Below, one piece after another: positions 1 through 14,078 of a stretch of DNA of 64,000 nucleotides. Position 1 is the stretch's first letter; each line of letters starts with the position of its first letter. The stretch lies in NCBI GenBank assembly GCA_034770075.1, contig CM068380.1:85148112-85212111 (forward strand). Reading direction: 5' to 3'. The translations under genes and the position numbers were made by a program. This DNA comes from Aralia elata (lineage: Eukaryota; Streptophyta; Magnoliopsida; Apiales; Araliaceae). The notes beneath the pieces were generated by a model that saw only the letters and a program-made list of their open reading frames with translations, did not search any database and was not told the origin of the DNA.

Positions 1-2533
1 TATAAATTTTAAGTAGGAATAATAAATTGACAAGCTAATTAAGCAGTGCAGAATAATTGATATATACCCCCATAAACTAAGTATATGATTGAAATATTGT
101 TATGTAATAGTATCTTGTTATATTCCATTAGATATAGTTATGAAATATTTGAGAATAATAAAAATTTAAGTCCACTAACATTACTACATCTTTAACATTT
201 ATAAAAAAATTTACAATGTACATGGAACGGAGGGAGGGGAAATTTTGATATTACCAATGAACAAGCCATCCGACATAAGTATCCTTAGACTAGGAACTTT
301 GGGCCAATGAAACATTGAATGCCACCCACGGTCCATTGTCACTAGGCCCAGAAGGTCCTAAGAAGCTTAGTCTCTTCAAAGACTAGTTTAGGCTTTTTTC
401 CTTTCTTTTTTTTTTTTTGTTGTTGCTAAATTCTTCTTCTTTTTCTCTCTCTCTCTCTCCTTTTTTTTTTGGGGTCAAATCATTTAAGTATTTTTTTTTG
501 TAAAAACTTTTTATTCTTTTTGTACAACAAGTTGAAGGAGGCAATTAGATTAATAAAATCCCTTCACCGTCACCACGGTAGCTTTTAAGTTGCAACCGTA
601 ATACTCTTGTTTTATTTATTTCAATAAATTAGGGTTATGGGTAGGACACACCACTCACTATATGGGCTTTGACAGTTAACTCAAAGAGTCCTTAATTTAT
701 TTTTGTCAAATAGAAGGGATTTTAAAACAATTTTTAATAATAATATTATTAGATTAATGGCTTTTTATTTGTTTGTTTGGTGGTGTTGTTTTTAATTCTT
801 AATTCTCTCTATTTATTGCCTGTCCCACAAGTACAACCACCCCGAAATAAGTATAATATATATATATATATATGCCAAAATAGTAATGCAATGTGTAAAA
901 GGTGGGGAAATTAATTTTTTTTAGTAAAATAAAGGAGTGATGGATAATCACTTCAAGTCCAAGAAAGGTATTTAAACAACTTTATATGGAGTATTTATTA
1001 AATGATGTTTATTATTTTTATCAAGGGTTTTGGTGGATGATAAAATATTAGATATCTTGTACTCTACGTACTCGTATCCGGCGAAAAAGGGTAGTTAATT
1101 TGGGCCCCATGCCATATCAGGTGGTTCCAACATCCAACCAAATGTATGTAGACCATATTTAATTAGATAATCACATTATACAGGTGGTAAATGTATCACC
1201 ACTTGAAAAACAAGGGCTACTCTAATTATTTAATTGGTCCGGTCCCACGCCTGCTTATGATGAGTTTTATTTGGCAGTCCAAAAGGAGGAATGGTTATGG
1301 AACTCACCCACCCACGTCAAGTCAATTGGTAAAACAACTCTACTAAAAGAATTACTAGTTAAATACTACTACGGTCCAATTTTTATTTTATATATTTTTT
1401 TTCTTTCTAAAACTACCATCTCCCCTTAAACTTTACACATGTTTCTCTTTCTTTTTAATTGTCTAAATATTTGTTCTTTAATATTTTTGTTTATTTGAAA
1501 ATTTGAATTGACTTTTCTTTTAATATCATATTCTGCCGTGTACAAAAAGAGTTCTACTGTATTGTTTTAAAGTCAATATAATTTAAAACTGATGTAATTC
1601 ATGTAATTTTTAAAAATAACAAAATTTCTAATCAGTGTTGTATAAAGATCATAATAATAACAATATATTAATTATATGGGCTTGTTCCTTTGGTGACGCA
1701 GTTATAGTGATTTATTTGGTTCAAAAGCAACATAAATCTAGAGACGAGAGTAATTATACAATATTTGTGAACAAAATAAATTACATGTGGAATAAGTAGC
1801 TAGATAAATAAAATAAAAAAATAGGTGCATTTAACTTTCAAAAATCCAAAAATGAATCAGTTGAGTTTAGTGTTTCCTTTATGTCATTGATAATTTTCTA
1901 CATTAATTTTAAAATATAATGAGTGGCAGTAAAAGGAATATAATTAAAGTTAGACCAAAGGAATATATACTTCCATCTTTTGATCTAATTCAAATTCTTA
2001 AAATACTCTCGAATTATTTGTCCTAATTCAATTCTTAAAACGTTTGACATGTAATGTGTATGGCCTAGCTAGTTTCTCTCTTCTTCTTCTTTTTCAAACA
2101 GCAAGTAATATGGCAGTAGGTAGCTAAGCTGATTGAATTAAATTTGTCAAGTGTCAAGTAATTCATTGTTGATCTAGCGCTGCATGATACTAATACAAAT
2201 ACTTGGATTAGTGAGGCGAATGGTCGCTCTATAACACTATTATAATCTACTGTCTATATACCCAACTTTCCCTCCAACAAAAATGGACGCATTAATGAAG
2301 CTTACTTTAAGTCCTAGTTCTTCTTCTTCTTCTTATTTTTTTTTTATTATTTTGGAAGTAAACATAAATAGAAATAATATTAAGGGTTATATTTGGTTGT
2401 TTGATTAGTAAAGTACTAAAATTTGTGATACATAATACAATTGTGCTCCTATAAAAATAAAAGAATGACATGTTGATTTGGATTAATCAGTAATTATCCG
2501 TAATCTATATGTAGTAGGGTATATTGCTTCCTT

Positions 2534-2567
<34 letters not shown>

Positions 2568-3799
2568 AGACATGACAATTTGATTTATAAATTATTAGGT
2601 CAACTCATATTAATTAGAATCATTTGGATTAGTTAACTATTTTTAGTTGTTTATGTTGATTAAGGTTTAAACTCATATTTTTTAAAAGAAAAACAGGTCA
2701 AAATCAATTAACTTGTTTCAATCTATTTTTTAAATTTCTATCTTACTTCTTTAGTAAATCTAAATCTAACATTAATTTTTCGCACTACAAAAGTTGATAC
2801 TGTATGTCTTTAGCAAATCTAAATTTGAAGATGAAATGTTTAGGCCCAAACAGTCGATGCTCTGTTCTCTCTCCAAAAGAATTCATTTTAAGATAAAGAT
2901 AAAATTCATTATCCCACACTTTGTTCATTGCTATCTTCTCCCTCTAAAAGCAAATTGAGCTGTAGGTTGCTTCAAAAAAATTGAGATTATAAAACTTTAG
3001 AGAGTATAATTATAAAATTGTTAAGAGTAGAAAATTTTAGAGAGAGAAAGTGCCAAAAAAATGAGAGTATAAATTTTTTTTATAGAGTATATAAAAAAAA
3101 TTAGACAAAGTTAAAGAAAGATAAAAAAAATACTTCATTTTTTTAAGTCAATTGTAAGTAGTCAAATCTAAGTTTATTTATATTTTGTACTGTTAATATA
3201 ATATACATGTCACATATCTTTAAAAAGTTTAGAGAGAATATAAAAAAATTAAGAGGGAGAGAAATTTTAGAGAAAGTAAGTGTACAAAAATTTAGAGAGA
3301 GAAAATCTAAAAATTATAGAGTGTATAAAAAAATTTTAGAGAGAGGAAGAATGTATAAAAACATTAGAGATAGAAGGTGAAGTAATATAAAAATTAAATA
3401 TCATAAATAATTTATTTAATTGGACCATAATAATGGTAAGCTTGAAATTTAAAATATGGGTTAACCTATATTTGACCCATAATTACATGGTTCTAATCCA
3501 CACCTCCCATATTAAAAACAAATAATGTGATTTTAGTTAACTATAACTTAAATTTTATAAACCAAAATTAACCCATAACCATATTTTGTCAGAACTAATT
3601 ATATGGACAAACCTCATTAACTTTTTTTTTCTTGAAAATCAAATCAACAACTTCTTGTTAGGTTGAAAGAAAGTTCATTCTTTTTAACCCCTAAACCAAA
3701 AGAAAAAAGGTTTCATTTTTCACCATGCGGTTAATTTATATGTATGCCAAATTATTTGTGGTCTCAAATGATACTCTTATAACATTATTTTAACCACAT
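1..3799. other. Intergenic, AT-rich, no gene recognised
   Basis: I read both strands and found no coding stretch with family similarity or consistent codon structure. The region holds short (TA)n runs (about 858-874 and 2540-2565), CT-rich tracts near 443-460, and a degenerate purine-rich stretch at about 2990-3370 where a short motif built around TTTTAGAGAGAG recurs many times with poly-A spacers. The last kilobase before the ARM gene is the likely promoter, but I cannot fix its elements. Confidence 0.6.
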
Positions 3800-3970
3800 G
3801 GGTAATGTTATTAGTTTTAAATTTTTGATCTCAAATGAGTTTTAAATAATATGACGTTGAATAAGATAAAATGTATAATTAATCACATGAGATTTATTCA
3901 ACCAATATAATAATGACACATTATTTAAAATATTTTTTGAGACAAAAAATTTAAGACTCTAACGTTACCC
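3800..3970. mobile_element. MITE-like foldback element (MULE-type ends)
   Basis: The first and last 55-60 bases are imperfect inverted repeats. The left end begins GGGTAATGTTA and the right end finishes with its near complement AACGTTACCC, and both arms continue through a TTAAATTTTT-type stretch followed by TCTCAAA. The flanks are only partly alike, so no clean target duplication is visible. The arms resemble those of the intronic element at 33948-34109, which has a clear 9-bp duplication, so I infer the same family. It has no coding capacity. Confidence 0.55.
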
Positions 3971-4462
3971 TAATTATATTACTACATATGATTGACTATA
4001 TTTCTACCAAAACTCTAGCAATAAAACTTTGACGCTCCGCTTTCCTCAAAATAAAAAAGAATGAATAATAATAATATAATAATAGTAATAATAATAACAA
4101 ATATATAAATCTCTGACGCTCCAATAACTCATTATCAATCAGTGTTAATAGTAGTAAATTTGGATAAGAGAATATTATTAAATAATTAGTGAACCAACTA
4201 CTAGTAAATAAATGAATGGGTTTGAATTAAGGCAAAAAAAGGGTAGAGCCGTTGGATTGAAAGCACCCGCCCAAAGACTTGTCTCCATAACTGTTGCTTA
4301 ACGCCACGGCACCTCTTCCCCAAATTATTCTCAACCTTACGTTTCCCTCCTTTACTTTCTCTCTCCAAAACTCTTTAAATCCAACCCACCCACCCTCTTC
4401 AGATATTTTCTCTCTCCTCTCTTTTTTCTCCTAGTATTACACACAGTGTGCGTGAGAGAGAA

Positions 4463-7427
4463 ATGGAGCTCTCCTTCTGCTCAGAGACCCACCTCACCAC
4501 CACCACCGGCACAATTTCCGATTCGGATAGCCCTCGAACTCCCTCGTCCGTCCATCAAACTCTCCAGCTCATCCAATCCGAGGATCCCTGTTTACAACTC
4601 CAAGCTGCCAAAGAGATCCGACGTCTTACTAAGACATCCCAACGTTGTCGCCGCCAATTCTCCCCCGCCATCAAGCCACTCGTCGACATGCTCCGTTCCG
4701 ACTCGGTTGAGTCCAACCAGTCTGCCCTTCTCGCCCTCCTCAACCTTGCCGTCAAAGATGAAACGTATTAACCCCCCCTCCCTCCATCTCTCTCTCTCTC
4801 TATATATATTTATTTATCTATATATGAATTTTTAAAAAATTGAAATAGCTGAATTAGGACTAGTTCAATTATCGCTCGAGTACTGCTTAATTTAGTGCTA
4901 AAGTTTGAAACTTTTTTTTTTAAATTGTTAATCAAATTTTATGTTTTTATTGAGGAAAATTGATGGGTGTTGTTGTGGCTATTTATTTTGTCTGTCACTT
5001 TCTCCCTTTTCCTGCTTTTAGCTTTTTTCCTCGGATTCATCGATTTTGGAAAAAGAATTCATATTGTGTTCTCTGCTTTTCTTTTTTTAATATGTCTGTT
5101 CTTCTTTCTCTTGATTGGTTCCCTTTAAAAAAAATAAAGGAGACGAAATGATTCATAATATAAAATTCTGGTTTCCGGATAAATGATAAGTTTTGCCTGA
5201 ACTACTTGACTGGATATGGTTCCTTCTTTGGAATTCCTATAGTGAAAAGTTTTGGGTGTTTACATACAATTTCTTGAGAACCTAACAAAAGGAAGATGGA
5301 TTGATTTTTTCTTTCTAAAGTCTAAGAATTGAGAAAGGTTGGATTTACTATACTAAGCTGATGTGGTGAGACAATTAGCTCTGCTTAATCAAATTGTCAA
5401 AGCCAGAAACTGGAATTATTTGGGGACATAGAAACACTAGAACAGTAAGGAATAATTTAAGAAAGCTGTTAAATGTTGCTAGAAGGATTTCGAACTTATA
5501 TGGTTGGTTCATGCTATTATGACGCAAGCGAAAAGGTCTAAAAATGTTTTATACATATTGCAAATAATGCTTTTATTAACCCATCGAATCAAATGCTTTT
5601 TCATTTGGATTGATTAGGTTTGAGTGTGGTTTGATCCTTTGTTCACATGTTAGTCTTTCTTTCTCTCATTGTCTTCCCTTTTTCTTTTTTCTTTTATCTT
5701 CTAAATGAAGCTGTCACGTGTATTGGATTCTATCCGGCAAGAAAGAAATCCTATTTCTTTCATTTTTCCTAAAGGCTTTTATTTTTATTAGCATGCTCAT
5801 GCTTTTTGTGTTTGTGAGTTTCTTTCCTCAGGATATTATTTTCTTTTACTATATCAATAAAAATGCTGAAATCAAAGCAGCACTCAAAGTGGTTTATTCT
5901 CCTGGAATCCTCTCGTCTGCTCAAAACCAATAATTCAATTAGAAATTGAGTCCTGTAGGATTATGAATTAAACAGAGATTTTACCAAGTACCCTTATTTT
6001 GACTGTATTAGAACTTTTGTGGGGATCAGACTCTACAATCCAAGACTATTCTCTTCTTTTCCGTCAACCATTAGCACATGATTCTGGAATCCACTGCTAA
6101 CTGCTGTTTAAACCTACCTAACTGAAACCCAAAATTTGAAACTTCAAAATTATTAATTCATAGCCTGTATATTCATACGTTGTTCTTGTTGATCATCATG
6201 GACAATGTGTATTTGCCGCCTTGTGCTGGTTCATAATTATATTTTGTATAAATTCTTCTTGAAACCCAATTCCATTTAGTAATGCTATAAAGGCAAATCA
6301 GTTTATTATTAGTTCATTCCTTGCTGAACTATATGAATGAGTAAATGTATTGTTTATTGATTCAATGCTAGTAGGGAGTGATAAAGTTGAGGGCAAATTC
6401 TTACATGGGTAGGAGTTTGCTTTGAATATCTGCCTGTTTATTAATTTTTTGAAATTTTGCTTACATGATTTATGCTTTCTAGAAATTCATTTGCTCTCTT
6501 GAAAAGATGTCGTACATAATAGTAATCCTTTGTCAAAATAAATAATAACTTCTCTGTGCTTTTATGTAATGCAGAAACAAGATTAGTATTGTGGATGCTG
6601 GTGCCCTGGAACCAATTATTGGTTTTCTTCAGTCAGAAAATCCAAATATGCAAGAGCATGCAGCTGCATCTCTGCTCACACTGTCTGCCTTTTCAGCCAA
6701 CAAGCCAACCATTAGTGCTTCTGGGGCCATCCCTCTCCTTGTGGAAATCCTAAGATATGGAAGCACGCAGGCCAAGGTTGATTCTCTGATGGCTCTTTAC
6801 AATCTCTCAACTCACGCTGACAACCTTAACTTAATTCTTCGAGCAGAACCTGTTCCTTCTATAGTGAACTTGCTCAAGACCTGTAAAAAGTCTTCTAAAC
6901 TAGCTGAAAAATGTAGTGCCCTTATAGAATCTTTAGTTGATTTTGAAGAGGGAAGAAATGCATTAACATCTGAAGAAGGTGGAGTTCTCGCAGTTGTGGA
7001 AGTGCTTGAGAGCGGATCTCTTCAAAGCCGAGAACATGCAGTTGGTACACTTCTGACCATGTGTCAAAGTGATCGATGTAAATATAGGGAACCAATTCTT
7101 AGAGAAGGTGTAATTCCTGGTCTTCTTGAGCTCACTGTTCAAGGAACTCCCAAATCCCAGCCGAAAGCACAAATGCTCTTGAGGTTACTAAGAGAGTCCC
7201 CTTACCCGAGATCTGAGATTCAACCCGATACACTTGAGAACATTGTATGCAATATCATATCACAAATTGATGGGGAGGAACAATCTGGGAAAGCAAAGCA
7301 GATGCTAACTGAGATGGTACAAGTTAGCATGGAACAGAGCTTGAGACATTTACAGCAGAGGGCTATGGTATGCACTCCTGCTGATCTGCCAATTACTAGT
7401 TGTGCTTCTGAAGTTTCGTCAAAATGA
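4463..7427 (+). CDS. ARM-repeat protein (PUB4-like but without a U-box)
   Basis: Two exons, 4463-4764 and 6575-7427, give 384 residues. The start is the ATG at 4463; the in-frame GTG upstream is not used by plants. Donor GTATTA and acceptor TGCAG join in frame within a Thr codon. Residues 1-45 are polar and Thr/Ser-rich. From about residue 45 to 310 the protein is a solenoid of armadillo repeats with typical N-A-LLNLAV, AGAL-P and AAASLLTLS signatures. Closest in architecture are the plant U-box/ARM relatives that lack the U-box E3 domain (the Arabidopsis At3g01400 group). The roughly 70-residue U-box would precede the repeats, and there is no room for it. The likely role is a protein-interaction scaffold in the cytosol or nucleus; the partner is unknown. 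The 1.8-kb intron contains nothing I recognise. The C-terminus is rich in Gln and Met. Confidence 0.88.
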
Positions 7428-9700
7428 TCATTTTGATGTATCAGCTTTCATTCTTTCCCCCTTTTTATATAATTATGGGTTTTGTGAGTTCTACAGTAGG
7501 GGAAACTACGAAATAGTGAAGTATGCCAGTCCAGGCCTATGTGATGGTACCGAGTGACTGGTAAGTGTTAATAAACTGGAGATATAAAGAGGTTGAAAGG
7601 TTAGTTTTTGTTAAAAAACATTACTATGTTTGAGGTTCCTTCCTTCTGTTCTTGCCTTCCGGTGGGTTTTATATGGGACTCATCTGCTGGAACAAGATGT
7701 TCATGTTTTCTTGTATTTCTTTGTTGAGTTAAATCTTTAATCAATTTGGATTGTGATTACTTGGCAGAAAATGGATTCCGATTTTATTACACAGCTTATC
7801 ATAAAGTTAGATGTAAAGCATGTCTGCATCTTCTTCTTTTTGTGAATTCGCCCAATGTGGTGGCTTACACTTGGATGGCTGACTGATATTTGCTTCCTGG
7901 GCTAGGAGTGTTAAACTTTTGTTCCTCAGTTTGACTTGTGTTTAGTTCTATTGTTGGAATTTGAAAATTCCAAAACATATATTACTTGTCTAACATTCTA
8001 GATGTTACTTTTACCTTATTGAAATATTCTTATTTTGATTTACAACTCATGGCGGTAGCCTGGTGGGACCATAGGAGCTTTCACATAGACGCATTTATTT
8101 ATATTTGTATGTTTGTGTGTTGTGTTGTATGTATCATGTATGTACATATATATACAACTTCATAATAGTGATGAATAAATTTACAATAATTATTCAAGTT
8201 TCATATAAAAAAAAGAACAAGTCTTACGTAAAGAAAAAAAATAAACTTCAAAAAAAAAAAAGAAGCTATTTTGAGAACAACACACAAAAAAATAAGTTAA
8301 GCTCACAAAGATGATAATTGAATTTTAAAACTTAAAGATCACATAAACTAATTCTTAATTTGCGTCATCATAATTTTAATTACTATATTAAACTAAAAGA
8401 ATTGTCCCGTAGGTTGGCTTGGCAAGTTAAGAACTCTAGGCGTAATACTTTTCATCTTTACTATACTATGTTTAATAAAAAGAAAAAAAGAAAATTAAAT
8501 TTGTTTGCTCATCTGGTAATGGACATTTATGATAAGTCAAAAGCGCTAGTAGCCTAGTAGGTTCCCAGGGCACCGAATAATGTTGATTACAGTAGCCTCC
8601 AAAAATAATATTTAGAGTTGTCTTCTATATTGAGATAAACTTATGAAATTTGATAAAATTATAAGAAAATTTTACTTATTAAATATATTTTTAAAAAAAC
8701 TATCACTAATATTTATTCACATACTTAACGATTAAAATCATTTTCTTAATATTTATAACAACATAATTTCCCGTTTATCTCACTTTTCTATAACAAAAGT
8801 ATACTATTAGACATTTAAAAAGACAAGTACACTTAAAATAAATCAAAGAATTAAATATAAAAAATAAAAATTATGAGTTAAAGACATGGAGATATTTGGT
8901 GGGATTGCTTTTTAAGTTTAACTATAGCTCATGAAAATTTGTACTCTTATCAAAAAATTAAAAATGTTGTTATGGTGACAAAAAAAAAATTACAAAAATT
9001 AGTTTACAAAATGATACGACACAGTGTAATTAGTGGATACATGGGTGAACTTAGTAATAGTAACCAAACATAACCGGCACATCATTTTATAAGTAATTTT
9101 TTGTAAGATTCTTTTGTCATCAAAGTACTATTAAAGAATTAAACATAATATTTCAAGACCTTTTTACAAAAAAAATAAAAAAATAAAATTGAATTTTAAA
9201 AAAATTCTTACATAAATTTTTTAGGTTTTGTGTTGTACTTAAAAGAATCATATTGTCAATAAATTGATCGTTGTAATCTTAATCTAATTAAGATAATCTT
9301 CAACTTTAACGATTGAGAAATTACATAACTTTGCAGAAAGAGGGCTATTTTTATAAAAATTATAATTAAAGATTTTTTTTTATATAAAACTCAAAAATAA
9401 AAAACTTAATCATAAAAAATAAAACTAAGTCATTTTACTAAAGTTTTATTAAGTAACTTTAGTCAACTTGACTGGAGCATGCCTTAAATTATTTTTTTCA
9501 TATATATATAGTTATATATTGATTTTTTTAAAAATTTTAAAAAGGTGGAAGAATGGTTGAAATTCCTACATAAAGGGAAAGGGTATAATGTATATCCATC
9601 CTTTGGAAACTTTGATCCGATTAATCTGCTTAAGATTTTCTTTGGAGTTATATATCCTTTATCGGTTAAGCCAAATAGGAGTTTATCTAATTAACCAAAA
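7428..9700. other. Intergenic: 3' flank of ARM gene, then AT-rich DNA
   Basis: The first few hundred bases are the probable 3' UTR of the ARM gene. The rest is very AT-rich, with several poly-A runs, and shows no coding similarity on either strand. Short frames at 8105-8557 are lysine and tyrosine strings expected from AT-rich non-coding DNA. Confidence 0.55.
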
Positions 9701-9708
9701 ATATATAA
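9701..9708 (+). promoter_or_regulatory. Possible TATA box of the NIP aquaporin gene
   Basis: ATATATAA lies about 130 bases before the start codon of the aquaporin gene, a normal distance for a plant gene with a short leader. AT-rich surroundings make chance occurrence likely. Confidence 0.3.
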
Positions 9709-9831
9709 CAGAGAGACACAAACTCACAGTATGATTCAACTTGCAACACCCTCAATTTAAAGCCCCCTTTTCTCATATTTCTGATTCAATAAGCCTACTA
9801 CTTTTTTTAGAATTTCGTTTTCGTTAGGAAA

Positions 9832-12673
9832 ATGGTGAATGAAGTTGATGGAATCGAAGAAGAAATCTCGGAGCTGGAAAAGGGTACCCGTAGTTCGAAA
9901 TCCGAATCCGATTTGGGTTTTTGTTCATCAACTAGGGTAGTAACCATCATACAAAAGGTCAGGCATTCGTAAAGTCCCAACTCTATGAAAATTACACTTT
10001 CTTCCTACTTATAGTAAATGACAGTTATGTGAGTTTATACGATCATCATTCACTATTCATTAGTATAAGATTTTATATATATATAAGAAATTTTATGTAA
10101 CAGTGGGCAAGTTCACCTCTGTAACACTATGTTGCAATGCCGCTAAATTTTATAATGAATTATACAAAATCGTATAAGGTCTCACGGTCACTATGTGCTA
10201 TGAGTGTGTGTGTATATATATATACACACACATATTCCCAATACAATTATATATGTATGAGTTCTAAATATAAGACTTAAAATTCAATAGATATTAATCT
10301 ATTTAATTTTTATCAATACAATTATGAATATTATAAAATATGTAAAAACAATGCTACACATGAAGATTATTATTTCTAAATTTAAATGAATCTTGTTAAT
10401 TTTAAATTTAAAAATATTTTAAATTGTCTGTTAAAAAGTCAATAACAATATTTAAATTTGATAATTTCAGGTGATTGCAGAAGTTATTGGCACTTACTTC
10501 GTTGTATTTGCTGGGTGTGGATCTGTTGTGGTGAATAAGTTATATGGCGGGTCGGTTACTTTTCCGGGCGTTTGTGTGACGTGGGGACTAATAGTCATGG
10601 TTATGGTATATACAGTGGGTCACATATCTGGAGCTCATTTCAACTCTGCCGTCACCATCACCCAGGCCATCTATGGCCGGTGTCCATGGAAGGAGGTCAG
10701 CTAGCTCTTTGATTCCCCGCATTTCATAATACTCCTAAAATTGAGGATCAATTTTGACTTTTTCAAAAAATTATTTTGAAACTCAAAATTGATAGGAACT
10801 AACTAACTATAAAAATTTTAAACTATCATAAAATTACTATTAATTATAATTTTTATTGTTTTTAAAATTTAAAAATATATTTGACTTTGAAAACTCAAGC
10901 TAATTATTATTATATTTTGGAAGGAAAGGAGTACAATTGTAGAGTATTTGTGTATTACATTCGCAAAATATGGGCATATTTTTTAGGATATATTGGAAGT
11001 TAATTTCTAAATGTATAATATAATACACCTATTTGCAAAATTTGTAGTTAATAGCAAAGATATATGTCCATTCCAAAAATAATAAGGTGTTAGTTCAATA
11101 CTGGAATATTATAATAAAATTATGATGTCAAATTCGAGTACATTATATCATCTTAATTATGCTACTGTCACTAAAAGTTAAATATTTTTGTGGGAAAACA
11201 AATGACAAATAGAACTCTTTTTGAAAGGAAATATTTATTTGACAAATAAGATTTTTATTTATTTTGAAACAATGGATTACTATAGCCTTATGAGCGACTT
11301 TAATTAGCACCTTATGAATGATGCATATTTCAAATTATCATCTATGCTCCACCAAGTACTCCTATGATAACTATAATTAGTATAAATAAAGTGTTAAAAA
11401 TGGGATAACTAAGCTGGACCAGCTGGTACTTATGGTTAAACTTATTATCTCTCCTCTCTCATAACCAGAACCTTTTTTATTCTTATTTCTAAGATCATGC
11501 AAAAAAAATTAGTTACTCTATAATCTTTCTAGGCAAAGAAAATCACAAAGTATTTGCTAGAATTAAATGTATTAGATAGGCAAAGAAAATCACAAAGTAT
11601 TTGCTAGAATTAAACGTATTAGATTCTTTAATTTTATTGTTACATCTTATCTTGAAATTTAGAATTCTAAATTTCTCAGTATCTATAACATTAGTACATC
11701 AAAATTCATATTGGAATTTTCTTGCTGTACAGGTGCCTCTGTACATAATATCCCAGTTGATGGGATCCATCCTTGCCAGTGGCACTCTAGCTCTACTTTT
11801 CGATGTAGAGCGCGAGTCTTACTTTGGAACTGTGCCGGTTGGATCTAATGGCCAATCTTTTGGGATTGAAATCATCATATCGTTCCTTCTAATGTTCGTC
11901 ATCTCCGGTGTTGCAACAGATGATAGGGCTGTATGTACATTATCTTTTTTCTAGTGGAAAAAATCATCACTTCCTTTTCCTGAAGTCACTTTTTGATCTT
12001 CACTTAACAATCCAATAAAACAAAGAGAATGTGAAAATATGAAAACGTATAAATTTTTATTTGATTTAAGTCTAACTTACTTTACGCCAAATAATAATGG
12101 TGTTCCACACCCTTAAATCAAATGAAAAATTATATGGTATGATATTTAAGCAAGCTAGCTATTTGCATTCGTACGTTTGGATGTTGGATAAAGATCATCA
12201 AAACACTATATCATAGATTAAATTATTCTAAAAGATAAAAGTTTTTAGTTTTGCCTTTTCTTTTCTTGGGGTCTGTGTGGTTGCAGATACCTGATCTTGG
12301 TGGGATCGCGGTTGGCATGACCATAACATTGAATGTCTTTGTGGCTGGGTAAGTCTTATACATAGATTGAATGTTTTTTATATATAGCATAGCATAGCAT
12401 AGTATTGATTTGGTTTTAATGAATGAAGAGAATGATGTTGTTAAGTGCAGGCCAATTTCTGGAGCATCAATGAACCCAGCAAGGAGCATTGGACCAGCTC
12501 TTGTTATGCATGTGTACGATGGTCTCTGGGTGTATATATTTGGACCACCAATTGGAACCATAGCCGGAGCATTTGTGTATAACCTGGTCAGAGTTACAGA
12601 CAAGCCGCTTAGTGAAATAACCAAAAGCGGGTTGAAATTTAAGTTGAGGAAGAATAATAATCCTTCTAGTTAG
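9832..12673 (+). CDS. NIP: NIP-type aquaporin with NSA in place of the first NPA motif
   Basis: Five exons: 9832-9957, 10471-10695, 11733-11930, 12287-12348 and 12451-12673; 277 residues, normal for a NOD26-like intrinsic protein. All junctions are GT-AG and in frame. Family marks are the AEVIGTYF start of helix 1, FPGVCVTWG in helix 2, the HISGAHFN loop B, the GGIAVGMT helix 5 and the GPISGASMNPAR loop E. The second pore motif is intact NPA (residues 212-214) followed by Arg215. The first motif reads Asn-Ser-Ala at residues 100-102 (codons 10642-10650). Trp80 in helix 2 suggests NIP subgroup I, which generally passes small neutral solutes such as glycerol, lactic acid or metalloids across the plasma or ER membrane. 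No other defect is visible, so it may be functional with altered pore geometry. The substrate cannot be read from sequence. Confidence 0.92.
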
Positions 12674-14078
12674 GATTTACTAGTAGAAGATTGGGTAAAG
12701 AGGGAGTCTATGAATTAAAGGTTTGTCCTTTTTAATGTTCAGCTTCCGTTTTTGTTTTTGTTTCTTCCAAACTTTTTCACGGGATAATCAGCGCGCAGGG
12801 TGATGTTATATTTGCTTCATGACTTATCACTTATTATTCATGATGTTGCAGACAGATGACTAGATGAGCACATTGCTAGCTTCATTCAATCACGTTTTTG
12901 TTGTCATCATAACAATATTCTCACCTTTTCCACCCAATTTGTTGATATTCTATAAACTACATTTAATGGACATATTAAACAAAAAAATTGATGCTTTAAT
13001 AAATTAGTGGAGTTACTTTAACTTTTTATCAGTTTATTAATATCTATAATTAATCAAGTAGTAGTATATAAATTTTAAATTTATTGTTCTACCATTTCTC
13101 TATCTTTCTGTTTCTTCCTCTATATGCCAATTTAGTGGGTCAGAGTGGTACTGGTATGGAATCTCTTGGTAATCGCCAATCGGTGTGGGTTTCTTTCGGT
13201 AGGAGTGTATGTAAATTGTTCTCCTGAATTGGATCAATAATTCTACCCGGACCAATAAACACTGTATTGGATATGTATCCAAATGACACCTAAATCACTT
13301 TTTTTTATAAAAAAATTTGTTCTAATAAATCATACAAATTATTTTGGAGTAAGACAAAAAAAAAAAAAAAAATTGGCTCGGTCGCCAGACCAGTCGCTAA
13401 GTCCCGGTCGGCGTAGAAAGGCTCGAATTGGATAGTGGATATTCTAAGATTTTTTTTAAAGTTTTGATATTTCGAAATTTTTACGTGAAATTACGATTGT
13501 AACATATATATCAATACAAGAGATTGAATAAGATTATAAAATTGACACACTATGTAACTCGCAATTTACAAATCTACCCTTCTTTTTATTTGTAATTTTT
13601 GAATACCTAAGTTCTAGTAGTGGGTTTATTGGCCAATCCATTTATCACTCATTATCAGTGTTATTGTACCTCTTTTGTCCGGACTGCTTACTTCTCACTT
13701 GTCTATTGGTTGTGTCATATATCACGTGCTTTGTTCCTCTCAAAATATAAGATTTATTTTTTATTTTTAAAAATCGATTTAAGATATTTTTAATTTTAAT
13801 GTAATTTATATAGTTCTAAAAAATAACAAATGTTATATAATCACCAGTGTTATTTAGATAGTTTAGAAATTTTGATAACTGATAGTGTTTAAAATTAAAT
13901 TAATTTACATTAATTTTAAATTAAAAATATTTCAAATAGTCAATATAGTCCTGTATTCGGTAACGGAATAAGTATTATATATATAAATACATTAAAAGAT
14001 ATTATAATCTTTTCACATTTATTGCATAATTATTGTTTTTCATTGTCACTATCCATATTTATTTTATTATTTTTTTAT
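12674..14078. other. Intergenic: 3' flank of NIP gene, no gene recognised
   Basis: The first part is the 3' UTR and downstream flank of the aquaporin gene. Beyond it is AT-rich DNA with a poly-A run near 13357. At about 13740-13960 the sequence folds back weakly on itself (ATTTTTAATTTTAAT and ATTAAAAATATTT type arms), which may be a decayed MITE. No coding similarity was seen. Confidence 0.5.

Noticed and set aside
4448..4462. Upstream GTG as start of the ARM protein
   Set aside because: Plant nuclear genes start at ATG; the first ATG, at 4463, lies five codons downstream and gives the expected N-terminus.
12223..12624. 133-codon minus-strand frame over the last NIP exons
   Set aside because: It is antisense to well-supported aquaporin exons 4 and 5; a shadow frame.
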